The notes beneath the pieces are model-generated. The model made no database searches, was not told where the DNA came from, and saw only the letters and a program-made list of their open reading frames with translations. 64,000 bases of DNA from Anniella stebbinsi (Eukaryota; Chordata; Lepidosauria; Squamata; Anniellidae), in assembly GCA_029215795.1 (NCBI GenBank), contig JARDYH010000007.1:63418763-63482762 (forward strand), given 5' to 3'. Shown here piece by piece: positions 22,839-34,016 of this stretch; position 1 is the first letter of the stretch, and each line of letters begins with the position of its first letter. The translations under genes were made by a program, and so were the position numbers.

Positions 22839-23024
22839 TAATTTCACACCGAAGAGGAAGAAGCCCCCCTCCACTTCCCCACCACAGGGCAGCCTGCTGT
22901 GGCTCTCTTGCGCCTCCTGGTGTCAGGCTGGCAGAGAGCAGCCCTCCGACCTGGACACCGACTGGCCCTTTCTGCAGCAGCCCCAGCTTGCACCTCAAAC
23001 GTTAAAACAACCACCCAACTGTTC

Positions 23025-23100
23025 CCCCGCCGTTTTGTGAAATGCCCAGAGAGCTTCAGCTATTGGGCGGTACAGAAATAAAATGAAATTAAAAATTAAT
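23025..23100 (+). mobile_element. L2 LINE extreme 3' tip
   Basis: 'CCCAGAGAGCTTCAGCTATT' followed by GGGCGGTACAGAAATAAAAT matches the terminal 3' UTR of the L2 copies ending at 29934 and 51262. Confidence 0.75.
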
Positions 23101-23136
23101 ATGCCTGCAGATTAGCATCTTAAGCATACTTAAATC

Positions 23137-23304
23137 CAGTGGAGGCTGATGAATCCGCTTTGGGTTTCATCCAGAGCTCTAAAGGACCTATCCAAGGTGC
23201 TGAACCTATTTGGGGACATTGCTTAAACCCTAGCACCATCGTGCCTACAGGAATAAAATGGGCGTTTGCTTCGCCTGCCCGAATGTCCTCATCACCCGCC
23301 ACTG
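23137..23304. mobile_element. CAGTG-type MITE, copy 1
   Basis: A 168-bp segment starting CAGTGGAGGCTGATGA and ending TCATCACCCGCCACTG, so its ends are inverted. It shares an internal block (AATCCGCTTTGGGTTTCA, CAGAGCTCT, CCAAGGTGC) with the MITE at 25780-25960. No matching target duplication was seen. Confidence 0.55.
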
Positions 23305-23379
23305 GCGGGGTGGGGGGTACTGGGGAGGCGGATTTTAGCCCCAGGGCCTAGTGTGAGGCTCCTCTTCGTAACCCCTCCC

Positions 23380-25690
23380 GCTCCAGGGTCAGAGCACAGA
23401 AGCGCCCCCCAGGCAGTCGCGGGCGAGCAGCCCCTGTGTCCAACGGCCAAGCCGTCCCCGCTTGGCTGCCGCGGCGGGATAGGAGCAGCGCATGCAGAGC
23501 CAGCAGCAGGGGCCGGGGGCCGCCCATGCCTCGCGGAGGCAGTTCTTGCCCAGGGATGCTCCGAGCTTCACGCACAGGAAAGGCTTCGCCAGCAAAAGCT
23601 CGCGGGGCTTCTGCCACACATCGTGCAGCATCAGCAGGCGGATGGCGCCGCGGCCTCTCTCCCAACTTAGTGGCCACGCCACGCGCCAGAAGCCCAGCAT
23701 CCCACCGCGCCCTTCCGGGTCTAGACAGACGGAGCTCCGTTCCCGGCCTCTCCCAGCTGTGGGCCCTTCAGCGGCCCCAACCCCAGGCCAGGCCGCCGCC
23801 TCGGCCTCGGGGCCAACAGCAGCACCGTCCCGGAGGCGCGGCCAGGCTCGGCTGCCTCACTAGCGCGCCCGGGCCTCCGGCCTCTATGCAGCCCACGAGC
23901 TGCCGCGAGCTTCATTTGGAGGACGAGAAGGCGGCGGCGACGGCGCCGCCACCTCCGCCGAGGAGCCCCCGCCCGCATCCGCAGCGAAGCTTCCTGCGGC
24001 GCCAAGGCAGGGCACACGGCTCCGCGGAAGGGGTGGCGTCTGCGTGTTCAGCGGCGCCCCGGGGAAGCTTCCTCGCCCAGACGGAGCCCTCCCCCGCGGC
24101 ACAGAGAGAACGGAAGGGCCTCGCGGCAGAAAGAGCTGGCGTTCCCCAGCCGGTCAAGCGCGCCGCCGGGATCTTCGCCACGGCGCTCCCCACCACCACC
24201 TCCAACCGCCGGCGCTCAACTCCCACAGCCCACCGGCAGAGACCGGGCCCCTGCACAACGCCTCCCGCCGCAAGGGCCGGCTACGAAAGGCTCGCCCGCC
24301 TCGGCTACAAGCCAGCCCTTCCCCGGAGGACAGAATTCCGCCGGCTTTTACCACATCTTCGCTGGTACTGCCCAGGACGGGGGGGAGGGGGCGTTTCAGG
24401 ATCCGGCACATCGCCCGGCGGCGGTGACGGTGCAATTTCGGCGAAGACGAGGATTAGACGCGGTCCGACCCGCAGCCGCTCCTCCTCACCCGAGGGCCGA
24501 CCCGCGGGGCCCGTGAGAGACGAGGGGCCGCCGCCCTGCCCCAGGCCCGATTGCGCCCCCTTACCTAGTCCGACGGCCGCGCTCCAGAGCCGCGGCGGCG
24601 CCGGCGGCGGCGGGCCCTCTGCGTGCTGCAGCTCTGCTCCCGGGGGCTCCGCAGCTCCGGCGGCGGGACTGGCCATGCGCCCGGCGGGAGGCACCTGCTG
24701 GCTGTACGCGCGGCGCTGGTCAGGAGGGCGGCCGGCCCAGCGCCTCTTCCATGCGGCCGCTCCGCCTGCCTGCCCGCCTCGGCCGACGCGCCTCCCTCGG
24801 TGGCGTCCACCCTCGCACCGGCTCCCGGGGCCGAAGCGCGCCTCGGCTGCCGGCGACGCGGAGAAGGCGGTGGTGGTGGCGCCGCCTCCTGCTCCCCGCC
24901 TCACGCTCCCCCGCGGCGGCTAAGCCGAGCAGGCGCTGTAGCCCCGCACATGCCCACTGGGGAGCCTCCCTCCTTCAGCCCAAGGCAGCGGCTTCTGCCG
25001 GGAGGGGAAGCGCCTGTTCTCCCGCGGGTGTTCAACGGAGACGGAGCCTCCCCCCAGGCCCCGTCCCGCTCTTTTCGGTTCCGGGGCGCGCTTCCCCACG
25101 AGTAGACCCGCCTTTCCAGCCGCCGCCGGGACTCCGCTTCTCCCGCCCCGAAATGGCTCGGCGCTGAGGGAGGGGCATTCCGGGAGCTGTCTCCGGGGCT
25201 GCGTGCCGGGCTTGCGGTCCTCGGCCTTTGGCCGGGGCTGCGTCTTCGGTCAAGGACAACGGGGCGGCAATCTCTCCGCGGAAAGCGGGCGAGGGAGGGA
25301 GGGAGGGAGGAGCGCACTCGGCCGCCTAGCCCCGCGCCTGCTGGCCGCCTCTCCTTTGCAGACGCGCCCAGCGGACAGAGCCGCGTGTGGCTTAGCAAGC
25401 CCCGAATGCAGAGCCCATGTGGGCCGGGCGCCCCTGCAATGCGGCCGGACGCGCTTGGGGTAGAGCGCGGCCCGACCCATGCCGCGCATCCGGAGTCTTC
25501 GGGCCCTTCCTGGCCGCGGTCGGCACGCGGGAGAACCCCCCGGGCGCTGGTGGATGAACGTGAGGTGAAGCAGCCGCGCTTTCCCATCCACACGCTGGCT
25601 TCCCTCTGCTTCTAGGCCAGCCCTGCGGCACCTCGGGTCGAGCAGGAAATGGGGGCCCTTAAGAGCAGCAGCGCCCCCCCCCCCCCCGCA
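23380..25690. promoter_or_regulatory. CpG island (probable promoter region)
   Basis: About 2.3 kb of very GC-rich sequence with CpG undepleted, unlike the surrounding DNA. It contains several GC-box-like motifs (e.g. CCCGCCCC near 25140, GGGGCGG near 25260). Its composition keeps long frames open on both strands, so those ORFs are not evidence of coding by themselves. An island of this size normally marks the 5' end of a gene. The best candidate gene start is on the minus strand at 24676. Confidence 0.8.
24565..24676 (-). CDS. Candidate first coding exon of an unrecognised host gene
   Basis: On the minus strand an ATG at 24676 opens a 37-codon segment plus one base: MASPAAGAAEPPGAE..., then a Pro-rich part ending RLWSAAVGL. 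It ends exactly at a consensus 5' splice site (ACTAG|GTAAGG, intron starting 24564), leaving phase 1. The ATG is followed by G at +4, but position -3 is C, so context is moderate. The same frame stays open upstream to an ATG at 24904. Placement inside the CpG island and the strong donor are the support. The Ala/Pro-rich composition gives no family assignment and I do not recognise the protein. The next exons would lie at lower coordinates, possibly outside the window. It could be a chance frame. Confidence 0.4.
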
Positions 25691-25779
25691 CACGACGAGG
25701 CCACCACTACAGAGCAGGATATCTTGTCCTTCGAAAGGATCTTTAGGCAGTTGCTATAGATTTGCCGAAATACCCCTGC

Positions 25780-25960
25780 CAGTGGAGGCTGGTGGTTCCA
25801 ATGCCACTAGGGCAGTGAATCCGCTCTGGGTTTCAGTCAGAGCTCTGGAGGAGCTTAGCCAAGGTGCCTTGCAGAGCTCCTTCAGCGTTGTGACTGGTTC
25901 TGACTGAAGCCCAGAGTGGATTCACCACCCCAGTGGCATTGGAGCCACCAACCTTCACTG
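25780..25960. mobile_element. CAGTG-type MITE, copy 2 (8-bp target duplication)
   Basis: A 181-bp element with about 29-bp terminal inverted repeats, starting CAGTGGAGGCTGGTGGTTCC and, from the other end, CAGTGAAGGTTGGTGGCTCC. It is flanked by ACCCCTGC (25772-25779) and ACCCCAGC (25961-25968), an 8-bp duplication with one mismatch. An 8-bp duplication and CA(G) ends suggest a hAT-type non-autonomous element. It shares its interior with 23137-23304. Confidence 0.75.
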
Positions 25961-25968
25961 ACCCCAGC

Positions 25969-28452
25969 TGTGTCACAGGGCCAGAGGGTTCATGCTATTC
26001 CAGTGAAATGCAAGAGAGGAAGCCCCTGCCATGACAGATACACCAAAACCATAGTGTAGGTAGCCAAGAGAATACCCCACAGGTAGAGCTGGGGCAGAGG
26101 CAGGAACAGTGCTGAGCACTCAGGCAGCCCCACGCCTCCCCCCACCTACTTCTCAGGGATGACGTGCTTCCGCCATGGCTATTGGTCAGGACTCTCCGTG
26201 TGACCCACAAGTGCAGGATCTCTCCCATGTAGACCAGGTGTGTGGCTTTTCCAAAGGCCGGCAGCAGTGATGAGGAGGATTCTCCCGGCTTTTGCCTGCT
26301 TGACCAGGAGGCTCCTGCGCTTGCCCAAGGCAGTGGAGCCCTGCTGGGGTGTCTGGTTGGTGCACACCCCATGCACACGCGTGGGCATCTGTCCCTATCA
26401 GAAGCATCCTGGGTGCTGGCTAATAAAGGCTAGGTAGGACCTGCCCACAAGTCCTGCTGTTGCCAGGGCGGGTTTCCTTCCCATCCCTTTAGGATCTGGC
26501 TTCAGCTACCCTCTGGGTGGGATTCTGGGGGGCGGGCAGGTGGGCAGCCTGAGGGCTCAGGGCTAGTGAGAGCCCCCTCTGCTTTCTGCTCACTCAGGCC
26601 CCCCAGCTATGAGGGGAAAGTACAAGGGGGGTGCTGCTGCTGCTGCTACCAGGGGGCGATGAGGCCTGCTCCCTGGCTGGACAGGCCTTTGGACAAATTA
26701 GCAGGTCAGAGGAGGGCTGGTCGCTTGGGTTACTAGGGGGAGGTGAGGGGGACAGACATCTATGTGATCCCAGTAGGTGCTCTTCCAGATGAGCTCAGGC
26801 ATGCAGGGCGGGTGGGGGGAGGTTTTAGCGCAGGTTTGTGCCCTTGGTTTGGATGTGGGACCTGCTGCATGAACAGCATCTGCCTTCTACCCCGCTCAGA
26901 TTCTCCCTGCAGCCCTCTGTGCCTGGGTGTTGAAGGTGGGGGTGAGGGGGAAGGCAGATGCCCCCTGGTTTCCTGTCTACTGATGTGGCTAATGGGCTGG
27001 GGCCACGTGGCATCACCATGCACGTGGCCTGTGGCTGTGTGGCTGGGAATGAGCTCATTGGCTCCCTCTCTGTGTTAGCCCATTGGTGATGGTCCAATGG
27101 CTCTAGGGGTGTCCATTGTTTTATCCTTTTTCTAATCTTCCAGCGGTGTGTTTTCCCTGTTCCTTCTCAAGGGGATATGGTGGGTATACCACCGGCATAG
27201 CAGTGGCATCTCCACCCACGTAATCAGATCATAGGATTGCTCTGTAAAACAAAGGCTGCAGATGGAAGAGGCTCCCCCACCCCAGCCGACTCCACCTCTG
27301 CGCTGCTTTTTGCCCCCTGCAGGCTCACAATCTCAGTCACACACCAGTGGTATACCTGCTCCTGTGCTCCTTCTGGAATCGGTTTGGGGGGGGAGCAGAG
27401 CATTCACTGTGGTGGTGATCATAGGAGAGAAGAGTTTGATACTCTTCGAAGGTGTCAAGTCCACTTTGACACCTTAATCCATCTGTGTTATGGCAGACAC
27501 AGTTTCAGCTTTTTGCCCATTTTTATTTTATGTGATTACTGTAAAGGACATGTGCAGAGGATCCCCTCAGTAACTTCCTGGTCTCCCTGCTCTGCAGAGG
27601 GAACTGGCGTGCTGAATCTCCTGCTGGTTCTTCCTTGACTGAGTGTGCTGCACACATTATGCATGTGAAGAGGCTGCTGAAGCTGCTGCTGAGGTTGTCT
27701 CAGCTGGTGGCACCTGTGTTGGTCGTTGACTCGCTTGCAGGAGGGTGCCCATTTCTCCCCCTGTCTTTCAGCATCTTTTCTCCCCTTAGTGGGAGTCCTA
27801 GCTGGAGATATCCTATGATTTTGGAAGGACCTCGAGTGCTACTTTCCCTGACAGAGGTTATTTGCGGAAATCCCAGGGAACAGCCACATCAAACGACACC
27901 ATGACTTTGCTTTATATTTTGAAAACAACAAGCAGATAGATGTCCTGGTGAGCAACAGGAGTGAAACTTGGCATTTGTTGGTCTCACAATCTCATCTTTG
28001 TGTTTGATACAAGGGAGAGAAAAGCTGACTGCTCAGAGTGAGCTGTGCTACCCCCTGCCAATGCTTGTTTGATGTTCCCGAAATTTGCATGTGGTAACTA
28101 CTAATCTCTTTCTGCTTGAGGCTTACCCAGAGCTTTTCTGAGACCCACTGACTGTCACATGCAGATCGGAGGAGCTTGTCATTAACCACATAAACTCTGG
28201 TTAAACTCTAAATTTCTGTCAAGACAATGACAGGAGACATGTGAGACAAGGCTTGGCTGAGCTGAAGGGAACCTGGCTCAGCTGAGTCTGCCACCACCTG
28301 ACTTCCTTGATCTGGAGTGAGTTGCCTGCTGTGGTTCAGAGGAGACACATCTCCACCCGCTGTCTTCCCAGGGAGAGGCCACTGTTCCTACAAGGGCAGG
28401 CATGCTACTGGTTGACTGCTAGTGGCAAGAAAAGAGGGGGCTTCAATGAGAA
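25969..28452. other. No feature seen
   Basis: About 2.5 kb downstream of the CpG island in the plus direction. No exon with convincing splice sites and coding pattern, and no known repeat, was recognised. Confidence 0.35.
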
Positions 28453-29934
28453 AGTTCCTGGGCAAGGTCCTGGAGTGGGTGGTTGCGAGCCAGCTCCAGG
28501 CACTCTTGGATGAGACCGATTATCTGGATCCATTTCAGTCGGGTTTCAGGCCTGGTTTTGGTATGGAAACAGCCTTGGTCGCCCTGTATGATGACCTATG
28601 TCGGGAGAAGGACAGGGGGAGTGTGACTCTGTTGATTCTCCTTGATCTCTCGGTATCCTTCTGGGACGACTAGCTGAGTTGGGAGTAGGAGGCACTGCAT
28701 TGCAGTGGTTCCACTCCTACTTGGCAGGTTGGCTCCAGAAGTTGGTGCTTGGGGAACATTGCTCGGCCCCGTGGATCCTCCAGTATGGGGTTCCGCAGGG
28801 GTCAGTCTTGTCCCCCATGCTGTTCAACATCTACATGAAACCGTTGGGTGCAGTCACCTGAAGTTTTGGAGTGCATTGTCATCAGTATGCTGATGACACA
28901 CGGCTCTATTTCTCCTTTTAATCTTCATCAGGTGAGGCTGTGGATGTGCTGAACCGGTGCCTGGCTGCGACAATGGACTGGATGAGGGCTAATAAACTGA
29001 AACTCAATCCAGACAAGATTGAGACACTGTTAGTGGGTGGTTCTGCTGACCAGATGGAGAGTCTTCAACCTGTTCTGGATTTGGTTGCACTCCCCCTGAA
29101 GGAGCGGGTTCGTAGCTTGGGGGTTCTCCCAGAACCATCTCTGTCACTTGAGGCTCAGGTGGCTTCAGTGGCACGAAGTGCCTTCTACCAACTTCGGTTA
29201 GTGGCCCAACTACGTCCCTATCTGGACAGGGATAACCTGGCTTCAGTTGTCCATGCTCTGGTAACCTCCAAGTTAGATTACTGCAATGCACTCTACGTGG
29301 GGCTTCCTTTGAAGGTGGTTCGGAAGCTGCAGCTTGTGCAAAATGCAGCGGCCAGATTGATAACTGGAACCAGAAGGTTCAAGCATATAAGACCTACTCT
29401 GGCCCGCTTGCATTGGCTGCCTGTATGTTTCCGAGCCCGTTTCAAAGTGCTGGTTATAACCTATAAAGCCTTACACGGCTTGGGACCACAATAACTGACG
29501 GAACGCCTTTCCTGACATGAACCTACGTGAACGCTACGTTCAACATCTAAGGCCCTCCTCCGAATGCCTACTCCGAGGGAAGCTCGGAGGTCGGCAACAA
29601 GGGAGAGGGCCTTCTCTGTGGTGGCCCCCCAATTGTGGAATGATCTCCCTGATGAGGCCCGCCTGGCACCAACATGGTTATCTTTTCAGCGCCAGGTCAA
29701 GACTTTCCTCTTCTCTCAGGCATTTGGCAATATCTGAGGAGCCTGGGTTTGTTTTTTGTTTTTGTAGCTTTGTTGGGCTGTTGTAGCGGTTTTAAATGTA
29801 TGTGTGTATTGTGTGTACGTTGTATGTTTTTGCTGTTTTAATTTTTGTATATTGTTTTTAATAGTTTTAATCCTATGTAAACCGCCCAGAGAGCTTCGGC
29901 TATGGGGCGGCATCCAAATGTAATAAATAAATAA
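28453..29934 (+). mobile_element. L2 LINE, 5'-truncated, RT with active-site deletion
   Basis: A 5'-truncated L2 beginning within RT (GKVLEWVVASQLQALLDETD) and ending in the 3' UTR tip (CCCAGAGAGCTTCGGCTATG, then an AATAAATAAATAAA tail). It is nearly identical by eye to the copy at 48160-49500, so the subfamily was recently active. Relative to that copy it lacks about 28 bp around 28653-28656, which removes the 'AAFDTIDHG' RT box and shifts the frame. A stop precedes the still recognisable YADDTRLYFSF box at about 28888-28920. It is non-functional. Confidence 0.9.
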
Positions 29935-30913
29935 AGGAACGGGCCTTGTCCTCTGGATTCTGACTGGAATTGTTGGAAGTCTCTGCTGTTGCATCAAATT
30001 CAGGTTTGTGGGGTGTAAAAGCTCCACTTCTCCCCCAGGAGGCAAGATCAGTTGCCCTGAGGGTTGAGCAAGAGCTCCTCCTTCTAGAACCACCTTCGTT
30101 TGTGTGCTTGTTGACTGAACCAGAAGGTGAAAACCTGCCCTTTTCTTAGATGGAAGCCATGGGGCAGCCCTCATGGGATCTGTGCACGTCCACGTGTGTT
30201 CATGCATAGCTGTGGTGGGTAGTCAATGGGGCAGCCCCACAAGTCTTCAGAGGCTTTCCTGCTTCTTTGGGCAAGGGTTAAGTTGTGCCTAAGAATGCTT
30301 AATTGGAGGAGGAGGAGGAGGAGGAGGAGGAGGAGGAGGAGGAGGAGGAGGAGGAGGAGTCGCTGCAGGCGCCTTGTCTTCCTTTGCTTCACTGTAGTTG
30401 CTTTGGGATGCTCAAAGAGTTACTTCTTGATTGGACTGGATGGGGAGGAGGCTCTCAGCCACTAGGTTGGGAAACCTATGTCTTTGTGCGTTATGCATCC
30501 AAAGGGACCTACCTGCAGGCTACATGGTTGTGAGTCCTCCTCTACAAGCCCAGGGTCACCGGATTCCCAACTAGATTTTTATTTTCATTTTATATTTCAT
30601 TCATTCATTACAAAAATGCTCTAAGCTTTAATGTTAGCCATCTGGTTCAGAGTACAGTTGCCAGGTAGTTCATGGGAATATCTCTGCATGGCTTCCAGTG
30701 TGTTTCTAGGATGGCGTGACTTAAAGTGCTGTTTTAACATGATATGGCTGCTTTATTGTATTGCTGTCAAACTATTTTTGAAATTGTTCTTGTTTTAGCT
30801 CTGCCTTGGGTAGATTGAGAAAAGGCAGGGAATAACTTCAATCAATGAGCAGGCCGATTCACTCCGCCTCCCCCAGCTCCCCGCCCAGTTTCCCATTTTT
30901 CTTTCCCAACTGA
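29935..30913. other. Spacer between two L2 copies
   Basis: About 1 kb of anonymous sequence containing the GGA microsatellite; nothing else recognised. Confidence 0.4.
30305..30359. repeat. (GGA)n microsatellite
   Basis: A perfect GGA tract of about 55 bp. Poly-Glu/Arg and poly-Leu frames across it are artefacts. Confidence 0.97.
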
Positions 30914-30921
30914 TAATAATA

Positions 30922-30960
<39 letters not shown>

Positions 30961-31074
30961 TGTAACCCGCCTCTCCCTCCGGATCGAGGCGGGGAACAGC
31001 AACAATATAAACATAAAAATCACAACAGTTAAAATTTTTAAAAAGCAAGAGAACAATACAACATTAAAAACAAT

Positions 31075-32463
31075 TTAAAATTCATCTGGATAGGCCTGTC
31101 GGAAGAGGACAGTCTTCATGACTCTCTTAAATTCATGAAGACTGTCAATTTGTCTAACCTCCTCCAACAGACCATTCCATAGTCTGGGAGCGATGGAAGA
31201 AAAGGTCCTCTGGGTAACACTCGCCAGCATAGTTCTGGCTGGCTTGAGTAAGTTCTTCCCAGAGGACCTAAGTGTGTGGGGCGGATTGTATGGGAGAAGG
31301 CGATCCCGCAGGTACCCTGGACCCAAACCATGTAGGGCTTTAACGGTAATAACCAACACTTTATACTTCGCCCGGAAACTGACCGGCAGCCAATGAAGTG
31401 ATTTTAAAACTGGTGTAATGTGATCACCCCTAGGTGTACCGGTGATCAACCTGGCTGCCATATTTTGAACAAGTTGAAGTTTCCAGACTAGGCACAAAGG
31501 TAGCCCTATGTACAGCGCATTGCAGAAGCCGAGCCTCAAAGTTACCAGCGCGTGCACTACCGTCTTTAGGTCTTCCAACTCTAGGAAGGGGCGCAGCTGG
31601 CGTATCAGCCGAAGCTGATAGTAGACACTCCTGGCCGTCGCATCAATCTGGGCTGTCATCTGGAGCGACGGATCCAGGAGTACCCCCAAGCTGTGAACAC
31701 AATCTTTCAGGGGGGGTGTAACCCCATCCAGAACTGGTTGACACACCTCCAGACTCAGGTTGGGGCCTTTGACAGCAAGCACCTCTGTCTTGTCTGGATT
31801 CAGCTTCAGTTTGTTTTTCCTCATCCAGCCCATTACCGCCTCCAAGCATTCGTTCAGAGGAGACACATTATCCTTAGCTGACGATGTTGTCGAAGGCATA
31901 GAGAAATATATTTGGGTGTCATCAGCATATTGATAGCACCCCGCCCCATGCCTCCGGATGATCTCTCCCAGTGGTTTCATGTAAATGTTAAACAGCATTG
32001 GGGAAAGGATGGCACCTTGTGGAACACCACATAGCAACTCCTTTTTTGAAGAGCAGCTATCCCCAAGCATCACCATCTGGAACCTGCCCGAGAGATAGGA
32101 TCGGAACCACTGAAGCACAGTGCCCCCGATCCCCAATTCCCCAAGGCGCTCCAGAAGGATACCATGGTCGATGGTATCGAAAGCTGCTGAGAGGTCCGGG
32201 AGTACCAGCAGGGACACACTCCCCCTGTCGATATTAAGGCATAGATCATCCACTAAGGCGACCAAAGCGGTCTCAACTCCGTATCCCACCCTGAAGCCGG
32301 TTTGAAATGGGTCTAGAAAATCAGTGTCATCCAAGACTACCTGGAGTTGAAAAGCAACTGCCCTCTCGATCACCTTGCCCAAAAATGGAAGATTTGATAC
32401 AGGCCTGTAGTTATTAAGGTCCAGGGGATCCAGGGAGGACTTTTTTAGAAGCGGCCTTACCAC
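31075..32463 (-). CDS. L2 LINE reverse transcriptase region (462-codon open frame)
   Basis: This is one of the best-preserved coding stretches in the window: an uninterrupted 462-residue frame with the RT fingers/palm order of the L2 clade. Visible motifs are [19 protein letters not shown], the [13 protein letters not shown] equivalent (here [13 protein letters not shown]), [17 protein letters not shown], the catalytic YADDTQIYF box, and a C-terminal [14 protein letters not shown] segment followed by a '[12 protein letters not shown]' region. It is the RT part of an ORF whose endonuclease part lies upstream in other frames, so this copy cannot make a full protein. It would act in target-primed reverse transcription in the nucleus. 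Confidence 0.88.
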   Translation of the reverse strand: MVRPLLKKSSLDPLDLNNYRPVSNLPFLGKVIERAVAFQLQVVLDDTDFLDPFQTGFRVGYGVETALVALVDDLCLNIDRGSVSLLVLPDLSAAFDTIDHGILLERLGELGIGGTVLQWFRSYLSGRFQMVMLGDSCSSKKELLCGVPQGAILSPMLFNIYMKPLGEIIRRHGAGCYQYADDTQIYFSMPSTTSSAKDNVSPLNECLEAVMGWMRKNKLKLNPDKTEVLAVKGPNLSLEVCQPVLDGVTPPLKDCVHSLGVLLDPSLQMTAQIDATARSVYYQLRLIRQLRPFLELEDLKTVVHALVTLRLGFCNALYIGLPLCLVWKLQLVQNMAARLITGTPRGDHITPVLKSLHWLPVSFRAKYKVLVITVKALHGLGPGYLRDRLLPYNPPHTLRSSGKNLLKPARTMLASVTQRTFSSIAPRLWNGLLEEVRQIDSLHEFKRVMKTVLFRQAYPDEF

Positions 32464-32529
32464 AGCCTCTTTTAAACATGATGGAAAGCTCCCCTCCCTG
32501 AGAGATGCATTAATGATATGCTGTAGATG

Positions 32530-33381
32530 TTATCTAACTGCATCTCCTCCCTGGACGACCAGCCAAGAAGGACAGGGATCGAGAGGGCAAGTCGTCCTCC
32601 TCACACATCCAAGTACCTTGTCCACGTCCTCGGTACTCACCAACTGAAACTGATCAAGTGTAATCCTACTCGCGGAGTCGCTGGACACTCCACTGTCAGC
32701 CTCTGCTATAACAATGGCATCTAAGTCGGCTCTTATCCGAGAGATTTTATCAGAGAAATGATTGTTAAAGGCATCATAGCGAACTGCCGAAGGCTCTAAA
32801 ATCGGATTCAGGGGAGAAGGAGCCTGAGTTAGACCCCTCACCACCCTGAACAGTTCTGCTGGATGTGAATTCGCAGACGCAATGCATGCAGAGAAGAAAG
32901 CTTTCTTCGCTGCACGTATTGCCACTCCATAGAAACGAAGATGTTCTCTATGTTGTGTCTTGTCAGATATAAGTTGAGTTTTCCGCCATCGGCGCTCCAG
33001 ATCCATCTGTTCGGAACTGAAAACAGCATCGAGGGTGTGACCTGCTGAATGTGTGGGTCCAGAGACCAATTGGGATAGGCCCATGTTTGTCATGGATGCC
33101 ATGAACTCCCGAGCTCCACCTGACAAACCGGCCTCGAATGGGATGTTGAAATCGCCCAGGACCAAGAGCCTGGGCGAATCCAACACCAGCTCTGAGACCA
33201 GTTCCATGAGCTCGGCCAGGGAGTCTGATAGGCAGCAGGGTGGCCAGTACACTAACAGAATCCCTAGTCTATCCCTGGTCTTCAGACTCAGGTACACACA
33301 CTCGATGTGATTCAGTTGCCGGACAGGATGTCTGGTCAGGTTAAGATGGTTTTTGTAGACACAACTACTCCGCCCCCCCAC
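32530..33381 (-). pseudogene. L2 endonuclease-domain segment, frameshifted
   Basis: A 283-residue frame covering most of the apurinic-like endonuclease domain and linker: GILLVYWPPCC, VLGDFNIPFEAGL, VSGPTHSAGHTLDAVF, then RAAKKAFFSACI. The N-terminal part (NARSVKNKTSII, FTETWLG) is in another frame at 33669-33429. The SDHH-type catalytic box expected between 'VFSSEQ' and 'RWRKTQ' is absent, which points to an internal deletion. The piece is not functional. Confidence 0.82.
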
Positions 33382-33754
33382 CCACTTTCCCTCACCTGCT
33401 TACTAACACAATACCCAGCTGGGAGAGCCTAAGCCCATGTCGGGCCACTGTCATGTCCCAGCCAGGTCTCCGTGAAGCATGCCAGGTCGGCCTCCTCTTC
33501 TGTGAGGAGGTCAAAGATTATGCTTGTTTTGTTTTTAACTGACCTGGCATTGTATAGGAGCAAGGAAAGGTTCTTTGGGTGGCCTGGATCATTCTCCAAG
33601 ATCCCCGGGGTAGCAGGGCGACCGGAAGGTAAGATGGGTATTAGATATCCATCTCTCCTTCCCCTGTAATGGCATTTCACCCTGCTATCGCCATATCTCC
33701 CTCTGCCCCATACAACAGATATTGGTGCTCCCAGACACATTTCAATTGCCCGCG

Positions 33755-34016
33755 CGAGAGAGAAAAAGAGGAGGTGGGGGCATGCAAAGATGTCAGCTGC
33801 ACTTGTCCTTCTCTTCCCCCCACTCACGCCGTCCTGTTCTCCTGGCGCCCACGGCTGCCTCCGTTGTCCCATCACCTCTCACGCGTGTGCGCAAGAGAGA
33901 GAAGGGGGGGCGTGCAAAGATGTCAGCTGCACTTGACCTTCTCCTCCCCCCACTCACGCCGTCCTGTTCTCCTGGCGCCCGCTCATGGCTCCATTGTCCC
34001 ATCGCCTCTCGCGTAT
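33755..34016 (-). repeat. Two tandem 130-bp units at the L2 5' end
   Basis: GCAAAGATGTCAGCTGCACT occurs at 33784 and 33914, and CTCACGCCGTCCTGTTCTCC follows each, giving a 130-bp period. The units lie directly upstream of the L2 coding start, where a LINE internal promoter would be. Confidence 0.8.

Larger units (their letters stand above)
30914..34016 (-). mobile_element. L2 LINE, near full length, minus strand
   Basis: Running from high to low coordinates: two 130-bp tandem 5' units (33755-34016), an endonuclease-domain region (33720-32530), a reverse transcriptase region (32463-31075), and a 3' UTR ending in an (ATT)n tract (30914-30961). Coding is split by stops or frameshifts near 33429, 33381 and 32530. 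It differs in sequence from the 45.8-51.3 kb L2, so it is a different L2 subfamily. The tail and the GAGGCGGG motif match the tails at 13330 and 16484. Confidence 0.9.

Noticed and set aside
23436..24923. Open frame of 495 codons on the plus strand, with long frames also open on the minus strand
   Set aside because: The region is a CpG island; GC-rich sequence has few stop codons in any frame. The peptide is low-complexity (Ala/Pro/Arg/Gly) with no domain.
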